A stretch of 11,962 nt of DNA from Lachnospiraceae bacterium (GCA_003484785.1 DNAD01000179.1:1-11962), one strand, 5' to 3'. Numbered from the stretch's first letter, positions 1 to 10,000 are shown. A program made the numbers and translations. The notes: generated from the sequence alone by a model not told the origin.

Positions 1-11
1 ATTGCACCTAA

Positions 12-40
12 GCACACGATTTGCTAAAGCAAATCGGTGC
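12..40 (+). promoter_or_regulatory. Imperfect hairpin in the leader just ahead of rfbC
   Basis: The left arm (12-24) and right arm (29-40) are complementary: GCAC, one bulged A, then CGATTTGC, a TAAA loop, and GCAAATCGGTGC. This gives 12 base pairs with one bulge. No T-run follows, so it is not a canonical intrinsic terminator. It ends one base before the purine-rich ribosome binding site (about 41-48) and contains the in-frame GTG at 37. A second segment, TGCACC at 3-8, can also pair with GGTGCA at 36-41, so two mutually exclusive pairings are possible at the base. It could be an mRNA stability or processing element, a translational control hairpin, a copy of a dispersed palindromic repeat, or the end of an upstream gene region. 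The structure is seen directly; the role is unknown. Confidence 0.6.
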
Positions 41-41
41 A

Positions 42-48
42 GAGAGGG
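42..48 (+). promoter_or_regulatory. Ribosome binding site that decides the rfbC start
   Basis: GAGAGGG lies six bases before the ATG at 55. The alternative in-frame GTG at 37 lies upstream of this site and inside the right arm of the hairpin, so it has no usable Shine-Dalgarno sequence of its own. This favours the ATG. Confidence 0.6.
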
Positions 49-54
49 TTTGGA

Positions 55-639
55 ATGGGAAAGATAAAGGTTACGGATAACTGCGGAGGGATCGAGGGCT
101 TAAAGGTTATAGAGCCGGCGGTTTTCGGTGATGAGCGCGGTTATTTTATGGAGACATATAATTACATGGAGTTTAAGGAGGCGGGGATCGACTGCGTATT
201 CGTGCAGGACAACCAGAGTGCCAGCAGGAGAGGGGTACTGAGAGGCCTTCATTTTCAGATAAACTACCCCCAGGACAAGCTGGTCAGGGTCATAAATGGC
301 TCGGTATTTGATGTGGCGGTGGATTTAAGAGAGGCAAGCGCCACCTTCGGAAAATGGTTCGGGCTTGAGCTTTCGGCGGAGAATAAAAAACAGCTGTTCA
401 TACCTAAGAACTTTGCCCACGGCTTTCTTGTGCTTTCGGATGTGGCGGAGTTCTCCTATAAGGTTACGGACTATTATCACCCCAACGATGAGGGCGGGCT
501 TATGTATAACGACCCGGAGATAGGGGTTAAGTGGCCGCTTGAGGGCTTTAGCGAAGAACAGATAATCCTGTCGGAAAAGGACAGGGTGCATCCGCCGTTT
601 TCCGAATATTTAAGACGGTATAAAAATACAGAAGCCTGA
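55..639 (+). CDS. rfbC: dTDP-4-dehydrorhamnose 3,5-epimerase (RmlC/RfbC family)
   Basis: This cytosolic cupin enzyme of dTDP-L-rhamnose synthesis epimerizes C3 and C5 of dTDP-4-keto-6-deoxyglucose. The ATG at 55 gives 194 residues, normal for the family (about 180-200); an in-frame GTG at 37 would add six residues but lacks a ribosome binding site. Family landmarks are in order: RGYF near residue 30, VQDNQS, then RGVLRGLHFQ with the expected catalytic base His66, the KLVRV and GSVFDVAVDLR cupin strands, FAHGF (120-124), YKVTDYY (135-141) and NDPEIGVKWP near the C-terminus. A gap of only 17 bp separates it from the next gene on the same strand, so it is probably co-transcribed. No rfbA, rfbB or rfbD is visible; they may lie upstream or elsewhere. 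It could instead act on another dTDP-4-keto-deoxysugar, since 3- or 5-epimerases of natural product pathways share this fold. The family call is very likely; its link to the peptide is inference. Confidence 0.93.
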   Translation: MGKIKVTDNCGGIEGLKVIEPAVFGDERGYFMETYNYMEFKEAGIDCVFVQDNQSASRRGVLRGLHFQINYPQDKLVRVINGSVFDVAVDLREASATFGKWFGLELSAENKKQLFIPKNFAHGFLVLSDVAEFSYKVTDYYHPNDEGGLMYNDPEIGVKWPLEGFSEEQIILSEKDRVHPPFSEYLRRYKNTEA

Positions 640-656
640 CCACGGAGATAACGGGA

Positions 657-2930
657 ATGAATATCTCTAAAAACAAATCCATACTGATCGTTATCATACT
701 GGGTGTCATCATGACGGTTTTCTCATCTGTTCTGGCTACAATGTCCTACCGGAAGATGCAGGCTGATTCTTACGTGCACACCTGTAACCTGGATACTGTC
801 AGCGCTGTCAGAAAGCTGAATTATGCCTTAAGCTTCGGGAAGCCTCTGGATAAGTACTATGGCCTTGAGGAGCTGTTAGAGGGGATAATGGTTCTCTCGG
901 AGGATATCCAGGGCGTAGAGGTCACTGATGAAGCCGGAGTGCGTATCCAGACCGTCGGCGACATAAAGGAAGAGATCCGGCAGAGCAGCATCCGGGAAGA
1001 GTATATCATAAAGAACAGCGGAATATATACCTTTACGGATTTTGACGCAGGAACAATCATATTAAGGCTGGATATATCCGTCATAGATTCACTGACGAAG
1101 GAATATGTCAGGTACATGTTCCGGCTGGATGCCATTATCCTTCTGACTCTTGTGATCGCTGCGGTCATTTGCTTCAGTATTAAAAGTGAAGAGAGCATCG
1201 GAATAATGCGCCTGCGCATTACGGGTATCATTATCCTTGTGGCCGCACAGGTGGCATTGGGCTTTTTTTCCATGCTCAGGGTAGACAATTCATATCAGGA
1301 ATCCGTTGATCGTATAGCGGCAGCTACCGCCAGGATGGTGGAAAATGATATCAATGATGTTCTGGAAAAGGGAGTTTATTACGATGAGATCACCGGGTTG
1401 GATGAGTATCTTTCGGATCTTGTGGAGGATATTCCGGAGCTTTCCGCCCTTGCAATCGGGCGTGATATCTCGAAGGGCGGGAGAGGGCAGATAGAGTTTG
1501 ATCTTGTTATCGAAGATGAAAAGGCAGAGTCCCCCGTAACGCTTTCCAGCTATTACCATTATAATCTGCAGCTGATCCGCTGGAAACGTCTGAACAATAC
1601 CATCGACGTTCTGATCCTTGTACTCATAACAGTATTCATCAGCCTTGAAGCGATCAACTTTATCACAAATCACATTGAGCTTAAGTCGACCCATGTAAAG
1701 GGAGGTCTATACCTTCCGGGCTTCAGGCTTTTTGTGTTTGTAGAAGGGATCGCCTTTACACTGGACGGAGGGTTCTTTTCCGTTCTGTCCAAAAAAATGT
1801 ACGGAGCCATGGAGCTTCCGGATTCAATGTCTTTCTTAAGCGGTATGCCGAATACCATGTATTCCGTGGCGGTGCTCATAGGCCTTTTAAGCTGCAGCTA
1901 TCTTATCCGCCGTATCGGGATGAGACGTATCCTCACCTTCGGTGTTATGGCAGGCATCGCAGGTTATATCCTCTGTGCCATATCATCGACCCTTCCCATG
2001 CTCATAGGCGCCCGTTTTATATATGGCTTCTGTGACGGTATACTGATTAATTCCATACGGCTTTTTGCGGCCTCTCAAAAGGACACGAAGCTGCATACGA
2101 AGATACTCGTAGAGTATATGTCGGCAGTAAACCTTGGAGTCAGCTGCGGCGTGGTCATAGGAGGTCTTATAGCCGATGTATCCTCCTATACGACAGTATT
2201 CCTGATCGGAGCTGTTTTAGGGGCTATCTGCCTGTTCCTTATCCTGTTTGCGGGATTTCCGAGAAAGCAGGAGGGTACCGGAAAGCTGCGTCTGTCAGAT
2301 ACGGTAAAGGAACTTCGCATACCGAGGGTGCTCATATATATGATAGCGGTGGTGGTTCCTGTCTATATCGCTACGCTTTTTGTGGGCTATGCCTTCCCGC
2401 TGTTCGGAGATGAATCGGGCTTTTCCAATTCGATGGTGGCGGGCTGTCTTATGTTAAATTATATTATTATAGCCTACCTTACGGATCCCATCGCTGACCG
2501 GGTGATCAGACGATTTGCTCCCGAGACGGCTATGTTTATCTACATGGCGCTTCAGGCGGCAAGTATCGGGCTCTTCGTGTTCTTTGCGACTCCGTGGGCA
2601 GCGATCCTTGCTCTGGTGCTGACCAGTCTCTGGGACTGCTTCGGCATGGTTGTTATAGATATAGGGCTTAAGAATGTGAAGGGTACCTCCATGGAGCGCT
2701 GTACCCTGCTTCAGATGCTTTTCGGAAAACTCGGAATGGTGATCGGGCCGGTGCTTATCACCTCACGTATCTCCAGGGGCTCGGCCAGAGCCTGCGGGAT
2801 AATCGTATTTCTGCTCGCCGCAGGGCTTACAGCTTATATCATATCCATAATCTTTTATAACACCAGGCATACTGTGAGCAGATCGAATCGGTTTAAACTA
2901 AAGTTTGAACCTAAGAGCGGGAGGAAATGA
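657..2930 (+). CDS. Sensor-like double extracytoplasmic domain fused to an MFS transporter
   Basis: This is a polytopic membrane protein of 757 residues, far longer than a usual MFS carrier (about 400-450). Reading hydrophobicity by eye: helix 9-31, soluble domain 32-155, helices 156-174 and 184-206, a second soluble domain 207-312, helix 315-336, then twelve hydrophobic segments from about 354 to 733 that form a complete MFS unit. The two soluble domains flanked by helices resemble extracytoplasmic sensor domains (Cache/CHASE-like layout), but I cannot assign a family. MFS support includes the basic loop RRIGMRR (418-424) after the second MFS helix, a degenerate motif A without the usual Asp, and the matching loop LTDPIADRVIRR (608-619) in the second half. 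The start is preceded by GGAG at 644-647, nine bases away. The stop TGA (2928-2930) overlaps the possible ATG of the next gene at 2927. Position just before an NRPS suggests export of the peptide or response to it; the substrate is unknown. The MFS call is good; the sensing role is inference. Confidence 0.82.
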   Translation: MNISKNKSILIVIILGVIMTVFSSVLATMSYRKMQADSYVHTCNLDTVSAVRKLNYALSFGKPLDKYYGLEELLEGIMVLSEDIQGVEVTDEAGVRIQTVGDIKEEIRQSSIREEYIIKNSGIYTFTDFDAGTIILRLDISVIDSLTKEYVRYMFRLDAIILLTLVIAAVICFSIKSEESIGIMRLRITGIIILVAAQVALGFFSMLRVDNSYQESVDRIAAATARMVENDINDVLEKGVYYDEITGLDEYLSDLVEDIPELSALAIGRDISKGGRGQIEFDLVIEDEKAESPVTLSSYYHYNLQLIRWKRLNNTIDVLILVLITVFISLEAINFITNHIELKSTHVKGGLYLPGFRLFVFVEGIAFTLDGGFFSVLSKKMYGAMELPDSMSFLSGMPNTMYSVAVLIGLLSCSYLIRRIGMRRILTFGVMAGIAGYILCAISSTLPMLIGARFIYGFCDGILINSIRLFAASQKDTKLHTKILVEYMSAVNLGVSCGVVIGGLIADVSSYTTVFLIGAVLGAICLFLILFAGFPRKQEGTGKLRLSDTVKELRIPRVLIYMIAVVVPVYIATLFVGYAFPLFGDESGFSNSMVAGCLMLNYIIIAYLTDPIADRVIRRFAPETAMFIYMALQAASIGLFVFFATPWAAILALVLTSLWDCFGMVVIDIGLKNVKGTSMERCTLLQMLFGKLGMVIGPVLITSRISRGSARACGIIVFLLAAGLTAYIISIIFYNTRHTVSRSNRFKLKFEPKSGRK
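2920..2924 (+). promoter_or_regulatory. Ribosome binding site inside the end of the MFS gene
   Basis: GGAGG sits just before the MFS stop codon. It is only two bases from the ATG at 2927, too close for normal initiation, and 11 bases from the in-frame ATG at 2936. This favours 2936 as the start of the next gene and suggests translational coupling of the two genes. Confidence 0.55.
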
Positions 2931-2935
2931 TCATT

Positions 2936-4093
2936 ATGATAAGAAAAAAGTTTTACGCTCTCATATGTCTGTTCGGGATATTTGTTTTTTGCGGCGCTCT
3001 TATCGCGAAAGGCTCGGATACCGAACCTCAGGTAAAGACGTTAAGGATCGGGTACTGTCAGTCAAGGCCCTATGGCTTTTATGCCCAGGAGCTTCTGGAC
3101 ATAGCCAGGGAGATGGCCGGGGCAGGCCTTCTGTCAGAGGATATCCTTACGAAATATGAGGGAGTGAATTTTGAGGAAAGCTTTGAGAAGGAGGATACCC
3201 CGAAGCTTTGGAATGATATCTGCGACGCCTGTCTTGAGGGCTCACATTATCAGTTCGTGAGGGATGTCTTCTATGACATGAGCGTGGTGCCCGAGGAGGA
3301 TTACGAGAGCATGGTAAACCGTGATGACGTGGATATGACCATCACCATGGGCACGGCGCCGGGCGTTTATTTTGTGGAGCATGAGAAGGACAATCTCTTT
3401 ATAAATCTTTATGCCGCGGATCCCATTGCCTCGGGGATAGTAAAGAGCGATACGGAGCGTTTTACGGACAATTCCTATGCAACGGTCGACCTCACGCCCT
3501 ATCTCAGGCAGCTGGATGTAGGATATAAGTTCCTGAATTTTAAGAAGCTTGGGATGGTATATGAGAATTCGGAGACTGCCTATGTGGTCTCTGCGGTAAA
3601 GGAGGTTGAGCAGAAGGCGGAGGAATACGGCTTTGAGGTCGTTACAAGATATGTAACGGAGCCGGTTTCCGATGATGAATACGACAGGTATTACAGTGAA
3701 CTGAAGAAGGCCTACAGGGAACTGGTGGATGAGGGTATCGACTGTCTTTATATCACCCTTGCCTCCATCGACTATGAGGAAAAGATGCAGGAGCTTTTGG
3801 ACGATGCCATCATTCCTGCCGGCATAAAGACGCTTGCCCAGGATGATTTTGAGCCGCTGGCATACGGAGCATTGTTCGGAGTTACAATAAGCGATGCAGA
3901 GCAGACGGCCGGACATGTTTTTAAGCAGCTTGAAAGCTATACCGTGGAGGGCGTTCCCTTTAACGAGCTTGATATGGTATGTGAGATCACTCCCAGGATA
4001 GGGCTCAATATGACCACGGCAAAGCGGATCGGCTTTGATCCGGGCTTTAAAAATTTACAGATGATAGACAGGATTTTCAGAAATGACAGATAA
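2936..4093 (+). CDS. Exported substrate-binding-like protein (ABC_sub_bind, PF04392-like)
   Basis: From the ATG at 2936 the product is 385 residues; the ATG at 2927 would add three residues but stands only two bases from the GGAGG. A basic start (MIRKK) and a hydrophobic stretch at about 8-24 form a signal peptide or membrane anchor. The cysteine in VFCGAL lacks a good lipobox (Phe at -1), so lipid anchoring is doubtful. The mature part has the two-lobed pattern of type I periplasmic binding proteins: IGYCQS at the start of lobe 1, TMGTAPG, YAADPIASGIV, then KKLGMVYENSET and a late YGALFGVTISDAEQTAGHVF-type segment, which match the C-terminal part of the PF04392 family. No ABC permease or ATPase is adjacent, so it may serve as a ligand receptor for the neighbouring sensor-MFS protein rather than feed an importer. 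Its last 11 bp overlap the NRPS start. The ligand is unknown. The fold call is fairly sure; the role is inferred. Confidence 0.75.
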   Translation: MIRKKFYALICLFGIFVFCGALIAKGSDTEPQVKTLRIGYCQSRPYGFYAQELLDIAREMAGAGLLSEDILTKYEGVNFEESFEKEDTPKLWNDICDACLEGSHYQFVRDVFYDMSVVPEEDYESMVNRDDVDMTITMGTAPGVYFVEHEKDNLFINLYAADPIASGIVKSDTERFTDNSYATVDLTPYLRQLDVGYKFLNFKKLGMVYENSETAYVVSAVKEVEQKAEEYGFEVVTRYVTEPVSDDEYDRYYSELKKAYRELVDEGIDCLYITLASIDYEEKMQELLDDAIIPAGIKTLAQDDFEPLAYGALFGVTISDAEQTAGHVFKQLESYTVEGVPFNELDMVCEITPRIGLNMTTAKRIGFDPGFKNLQMIDRIFRNDR

Positions 4094-7000
4094 TAAAAAG
4101 AAAGAATCGTTTTATCTCTCGTGTTTTTCGGAGGCGGTAAAACGTTTTCCCGATAAGGAGGCACTCTTTTTTAAAGAAAAAAGCTATACCTACGCTGAGC
4201 TGGATGCTCTTACGGACCGGTTGGCGGCACTGCTTTTGAAGGAAGGGGCAGGCAGGGGAGAGATAGTGCCTGTACTGGTTCCGAGAAGCGAATATATGAC
4301 GATCACGGCTCTGGGCATACTTAAAACAGGAGCTGCTTACGAGCCTCTGGACGCTTCTCATCCCGAAAAAAGGATAAGAGCGATGGTGGAGGAAGCCGGA
4401 GCTTCTCTGGTCATTGTTTCAAAAGATTATATGGGACTTATTCCGGACACTTTAAACGATAAACCCGTCCGGAAAATACTCATGGAGGATATCGAAAAGC
4501 TTCCGGCTGCCGACGGCCCCGGCTCATACGACATCGCACAGGACGATGTTTTTGTGATCCTTTATACCTCCGGCTCTACCGGTGTGCCCAAGGGAATAAT
4601 GCTCACTCAGCACAATATTTCGGTGCTTTTGTCCTGGTATCTTTCCTACTATGAGGTGGACGAAAATTGCCGGATGGGAGAACATCCGAGCTTTGTTTTT
4701 GACCTTGCCATTCTGGAATCACTTCTGCCCCTTGCAAGCGGTGCCTCGGTTCATATCATACCGGAAGAGATAAGAACTGATCTGCTGGAGCTTGGGAGAT
4801 TCTTTGATGAGAATAAAATAACACATGTAACGATGACTACCCAGCTGGGCAGACAGTTTGCCATGAACGTTAAATGTTCAAGCTTAAAACATCTGACAGT
4901 GGGAGGAGAGGCTCTTGTGTCGGTTAAGCCCCCCGAGGGCTATACCCTCCATAACGGGTACGGGCCGGCGGAGTGCACGGCCTTTGTAACCATGTTTCCG
5001 GTACTTGAGGATTATCCCGAAAAGGTTCCCCTTGGAAATCCCATGCCGGATGTGGACATATATATCCTGGACAGCGAAGGGAAAAAGGTCAGGAACGGCG
5101 AGATCGGAGAGCTGTGCATCGCGGGGCCTCATGTAAGCCCGGGATATTTAAACCATGACGATCTGACCGGTAAGGTGTTTACCGATAACCCCTTTTCGGA
5201 GGATCCTGAATATAAGAAGATGTACCATACAGGTGATCTGGCCCGGATCATGGAGAACGGCCTGATCGAATATATGGGCAGGGCCGACAGGCAGATAAAG
5301 ATCCGCGGCTTCCGCATCGAACCCGCTGAGATCGAGGCTCTCATTAAGAGCTTTGAAGGGATACAGGATGTTCTGGTCATCTCCTTCGGATCGGGAGAGG
5401 GCAAATCGCTGTGCGCCTATTATGCTTCTGAGGAGCCTGTGGACGAGGACAGGCTTTCCGAGCTTGTCGCTTCTTCCAAGCCCTCCTACATGGTGCCCTC
5501 CTGCTTTATACATCTGAAAGAGTTTCCGCTTAACGTAAACGGCAAGATAGACAGACAAAAGCTCCCTGTACCGGAAATGAGAAAGAACACCGGGGAATAC
5601 AGGGCACCGCAGAACGATACCGAAAAAAAGCTTGCAGAGCTGTTTGAGCAGATCCTGTCAGTGGAGAGGACAGGTGCAGGGGACGATTTCTTTCGTCTGG
5701 GAGGAAATTCCATTTCTGCGGCTACACTGTTGTTCAGAATATATGAGACCTTTTCGGTGAAGCCCGGTATCCGGGATATAATGGAGCATCCGGTGGTATC
5801 CGATCTGGCAGACTGTATACTTAAGCTTAAGGAGTCTTCAGACATAAAGAACTCTTTGGAAGAGGCGGAAATAAAGGCACTGCCGAAGCAGGACGATTAT
5901 GCGGTAAGCAGCAGCCAGGAAAGGATATACACCGCCCAGAGCCTTCTGCCTGAGGGCGATCCTTCCTATTGTCTCGGGATCACCGTAAGCACCGATGGAG
6001 CATTCGACAGAGAAAGAGTAATACAGACCTTAAAGCAGCTGTTTATCAGACATGAAAGCCTGAGAACGAGCTTTCATATCACGAAACAGGGTCTGAGACA
6101 GAGAATATCCGGGACGGATGCTGCCGATATCGAAGAAGCAATAAAGCGGGCAGAGGGAAAGAGCCTTTTTGAAGGAGACTTTGACCTTGGCAGGGCTCCG
6201 TTGTTTTCCTGGAGGTTCGGGGCAGAAAAGCTGCGTTTCGAATGGCATCATATCATAAGCGATGGAAGAAGCAACGTCCTTTTTGCCCGGGAGTTTATGA
6301 GCCTGTACAACGGGGAGATTCTTGAGCCGCTTTTGCTTCATCAAAAGGAATACGCCGATTTTGAGGGAAGGCTTAAGGGCTTGTCCGTATACCAAAAGCG
6401 ATCAGAGGCCTTTAAGAGGCTTGCGGAAGGCTTTGCCGACGCGGAGGAGACACAGCTTATAACTGATGCGCCCTTTAAATCAGGCGCAGAGCGTCCGGCC
6501 CGGCATCTGCAAAGCGTATTGAATGCGGAATTCTCCGAAAGAATCGACAGGCTCTGCCGGGAATACAGCGTTACGCCATATATGTTCCTTCTGACCGTCT
6601 ATTCTGTTTTTCTTCATTTTTATACGGGGAAGGAGGAGCTTATCCTCGGAACCGTGATGGATGGAAGAAATGAAGGTCAGATTGATATGCTTCAGGGGAT
6701 GTTTGTCAATACGGTCCCGTTATTTGTGAAGGTCACTGATACGGAAACCTTCCCGGAGGTGCTTTATAAGGTACGCGACACGGTGCTTTTTGCCATTGAT
6801 AATCAGAGCGTTTCCTTAGAGGAGGTCGTTTCGGGCTTTTCCGGGGCCGGGGGCTTTGAACGTACCTCCCATGACCGCCTGCTTTTTGACATGCTCTTTG
6901 TTATGCAGAGCCTTGACAGACAGCTGCCGGGGCCTGACGGTAAGAATGCGGTGCTTGAATTCGATGCCGGTGAACGGGCAATGTACGACCTTACCCTTGA

Positions 7001-10000
7001 AGCGGAAAAGATCGGATCTGTCTATCATTTTGATCTGGAATATGACAGCTCCCTGTTCAGCGAAGAAAATATGCGTTATGCCGCCGGGCATTTTGAGACT
7101 CTGTTAAAATGCTGTCTTAAGAGCGTGACTGACGGGAAGGATGCCCTTAAGATAAGCGAGCTTTCCATGATCGATGAGGAGGAAAGAAAGACACTCCTGC
7201 AAGACTTCCAGCCGGCTCCCTTAGTACGCGAAGACCGGGCTGACACAAAGGTGACCGATCTTATAATTGACCGGGCTAAGGAGGATCCTGAAAGAACTGC
7301 GGTTATCTTTGGGGATGAAGCTCTTTCCTACAGAGAGCTGTGTGAAAGGGCCTTCCGGCTTGCGGGAACAATAATGAAAACCGCAGAAAACGATCCTCAA
7401 GGCGCAAATGAGAGGAGGGGCGTGGTATTTGCAAAACGCTGTCCCTCAATGATCGTTTCCATTCTGGGAACACTGTTTTCAGGCTGTGCCTATGTGCCCG
7501 TATCACCCGAATATCCTCTTGAACGTATAATTTACCTGCTTAAGGATTCGGCACCCTCGTTTGTCGTCACTGCCTCTGCAGCGCTTCCGGAGGAGGCTTT
7601 GGGGTATCTGGCGGAAAGAGGGATCCCGGTAATGGATTGTGATACGGTGACCGAAGAAGCTGTTTGCGTGAATGAGCAGGAGCTTCGGGACAGTATCCGC
7701 TCCGGAGAGAGCGCGGCTTACATGATATATACCTCCGGAACTACGGGTGAGCCCAAGGGAGTGGTTGTCGAACACAGACAGCTGTCCGCCCTGCTTTGCG
7801 CTTATGATGACATCTACCGTCTTACCCGGGATGATGTGGTACTGCAGTTTGCCGACTTTGTATTTGACCAGTCTGTATGGGATATCTTTCATATCCTCAC
7901 CGTGGGCGGAGCGCTCTGTCTGGTCCCGGAGGAGGTAAGAAAGGATCCGGAGGTCCTTGCAGACTATTGCGAAAAGCATGGAGTAAGCGCTGCTTCCCTG
8001 ACACCCGGATACTTAAGACTGTTGGAGCCTGAGGCCTTTAAGAGCCTGCGGCTTCTGGATGTGGGAGGCGAAGCGCCTGACCGGAGGCTGCTTCGGGAAT
8101 GGGCTCCGGGACGGACTGTCTTTAACACCTACGGGCCTACAGAGACCACGGTAAATGCCACAAGCTTCCTGTTCAGCAGGGACGGGGTTCTCACGGAAGA
8201 TCTTATAAAAGGGAAAAATAACGTGCCTATCGGGAAACCGGTGCCCGGCACCAGGGTTTATATTTTAAACGGCGACAGGCTCTGTCCGGTATCGGTAGCA
8301 GGAGAGCTGTGCATTTCAGGCGATCAGGTTGCCAGGGAGTATTTCGGCAGAAGGGAGCTTACCGAAGAGAAGTTCTGTACGGATCCCTTCTTCGGCGGAC
8401 GTATGTACCGGACCGGTGACATGGCACGTTTCCTGCCTGACGGGAATCTGGAATTTGCCGGACGTTTTGACGATCAGGTAAAGCTTAGGGGCTTTCGTAT
8501 AGAGCTTACGGAGATCGAGGCTGTTCTGCGCTCTCTTGACGGGATAAAGGACGGAGCCGTTCTGATTAAAAAGAGCAAAACCGGAGAGGATGTACTCTGC
8601 GGCTATTATGTGGCGGAGAAAGAGACTCCGATCAGCGCAGAGGAAATTAGAACTTTATTGGAGGAGCGGCTGCCCTCCTATATGGTTCCGGGATTTCTTA
8701 TGCCGTTGGAAAAGCTTCCGGTCACCATAAACGGAAAGCTTGACAAGCGGGCCCTTCCGGTGCCGGAAGGCCCCGGGGAGGCCGAATATATCGCTGCGGA
8801 CGGGGAAAAAGAGCAGGAGCTTGTCTCGGCCTTTTCGGAGATCCTTAACCTCGACAGGGTCAGCGTAACCTCTGATTTCCTCTCCATGGGAGGAGACTCC
8901 ATAAAAGCGATCCGTATAGCCTCGCTCCTTCGCAGAAAGGGATATCAGGCGGATGCGGGAATGATCCTTAAATACCGGACGATAAGAAGGATAGCTCCGG
9001 GGCTTGAAAAGGCCGGACATCGGGAATACAGGGAATTTACAGAGGTAAGAAAAACTCCGGTGATGCTGCAGTTTGAGAAAGCTGAAATGCCCGAGCCCTC
9101 CTGGTATAACCAGTCTGTAATGCTGCTGCTTAAAGATAAGTACAGAATATCCTTCCTTGAGGAAGCTATCGGGCTTCTGGTAAAGCTGCACGGGATGTTA
9201 AGAATGGCCGCAGCCTGCGATGCGGGCCGGGGCGAAGCTATCATGATCCGGGAGTCGGCACAACCAAAGCTTACTGTTTTCAATGAGCTCAGTGAAAGGG
9301 AGCGGGATGAGGCAGCTACTTCTATCGCAAAGAATACCTCACCGAAGGACGGAAGGGTTATTCAGGCCGCTCTGTTTGTAAATCATGGTGAGCAGAGGCT
9401 GTTCCTTACGATCCACCACTATGCCGTGGATGAGGTCTCCTGGAGCATCCTGCTTGATGACCTGAGCTTCATACTGGAAAGCAAAAGAGAGGGGAGAGAT
9501 CCGGCTGAAACGGAGAAAAGCCTCATCGAACGAAGGACAGCTTCCTTTGGAGAATGGGCGAAGTATCTGTGGGAGTACAGGGACAGCGAGGATTTTCTGC
9601 CCGGGAAGGCCTTCTGGGAGGGACAGCATAAGAGACTTGATGAAGGCAGCAGGAGCTTAAGCGAATGGCTGAAGAGCTTCAGACGGGAATCTGATGTTGA
9701 CCAAAACGGTCAAGAAGACGCCCGGGATGCGGACAGCTCAAAAACACCTCAGACAGGGCACCGCTTTGGCAGGATCAGAAGGCTTCTGCCCACAGATACT
9801 GCAAAGGGACTGCTTGCCGCGGCCAGGAAAAGATATCACTCAAAGGCGGATGCGATCCTTCTTGCGGCCCTTATGCGCGCTCTTAGACAACTGGGTGCGC
9901 CTGAGAAGATCATATTCCAGCTGGAGAGCCACGGGAGAGGAGATTCCGAAAGACTGTTAAAAGGTTCGGAACGCCTTGAGATCTCGCATACCGTGGGGTG

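Noticed and set aside
12..40. Hairpin as a rho-independent terminator
   Set aside because: No T-run follows on the + strand, and on the - strand the bases after the stem do not form a T-tract either.
37..54. GTG at 37 as the start of the epimerase
   Set aside because: It lies in the right arm of the hairpin and upstream of the only good ribosome binding site, and would add six residues that do not resemble the family N-terminus.
2905..3159. A + strand frame of 84 codons at the MFS/binding-protein junction
   Set aside because: It overlaps both real genes out of frame, and the alternative frame carries the signal segment and the binding-protein fold.
3242..3916. Long reverse-strand open frame (224 codons) opposite the binding-protein gene
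   Set aside because: It lies wholly inside a well-supported + strand gene, its protein shows no recognisable domain, and its composition is what the complement of the real codons gives.
4884..9629. Many reverse-strand open frames opposite the NRPS
   Set aside because: They are scattered, overlap each other in several frames and sit opposite conserved NRPS domains; none has a recognisable motif or a convincing ribosome binding site.
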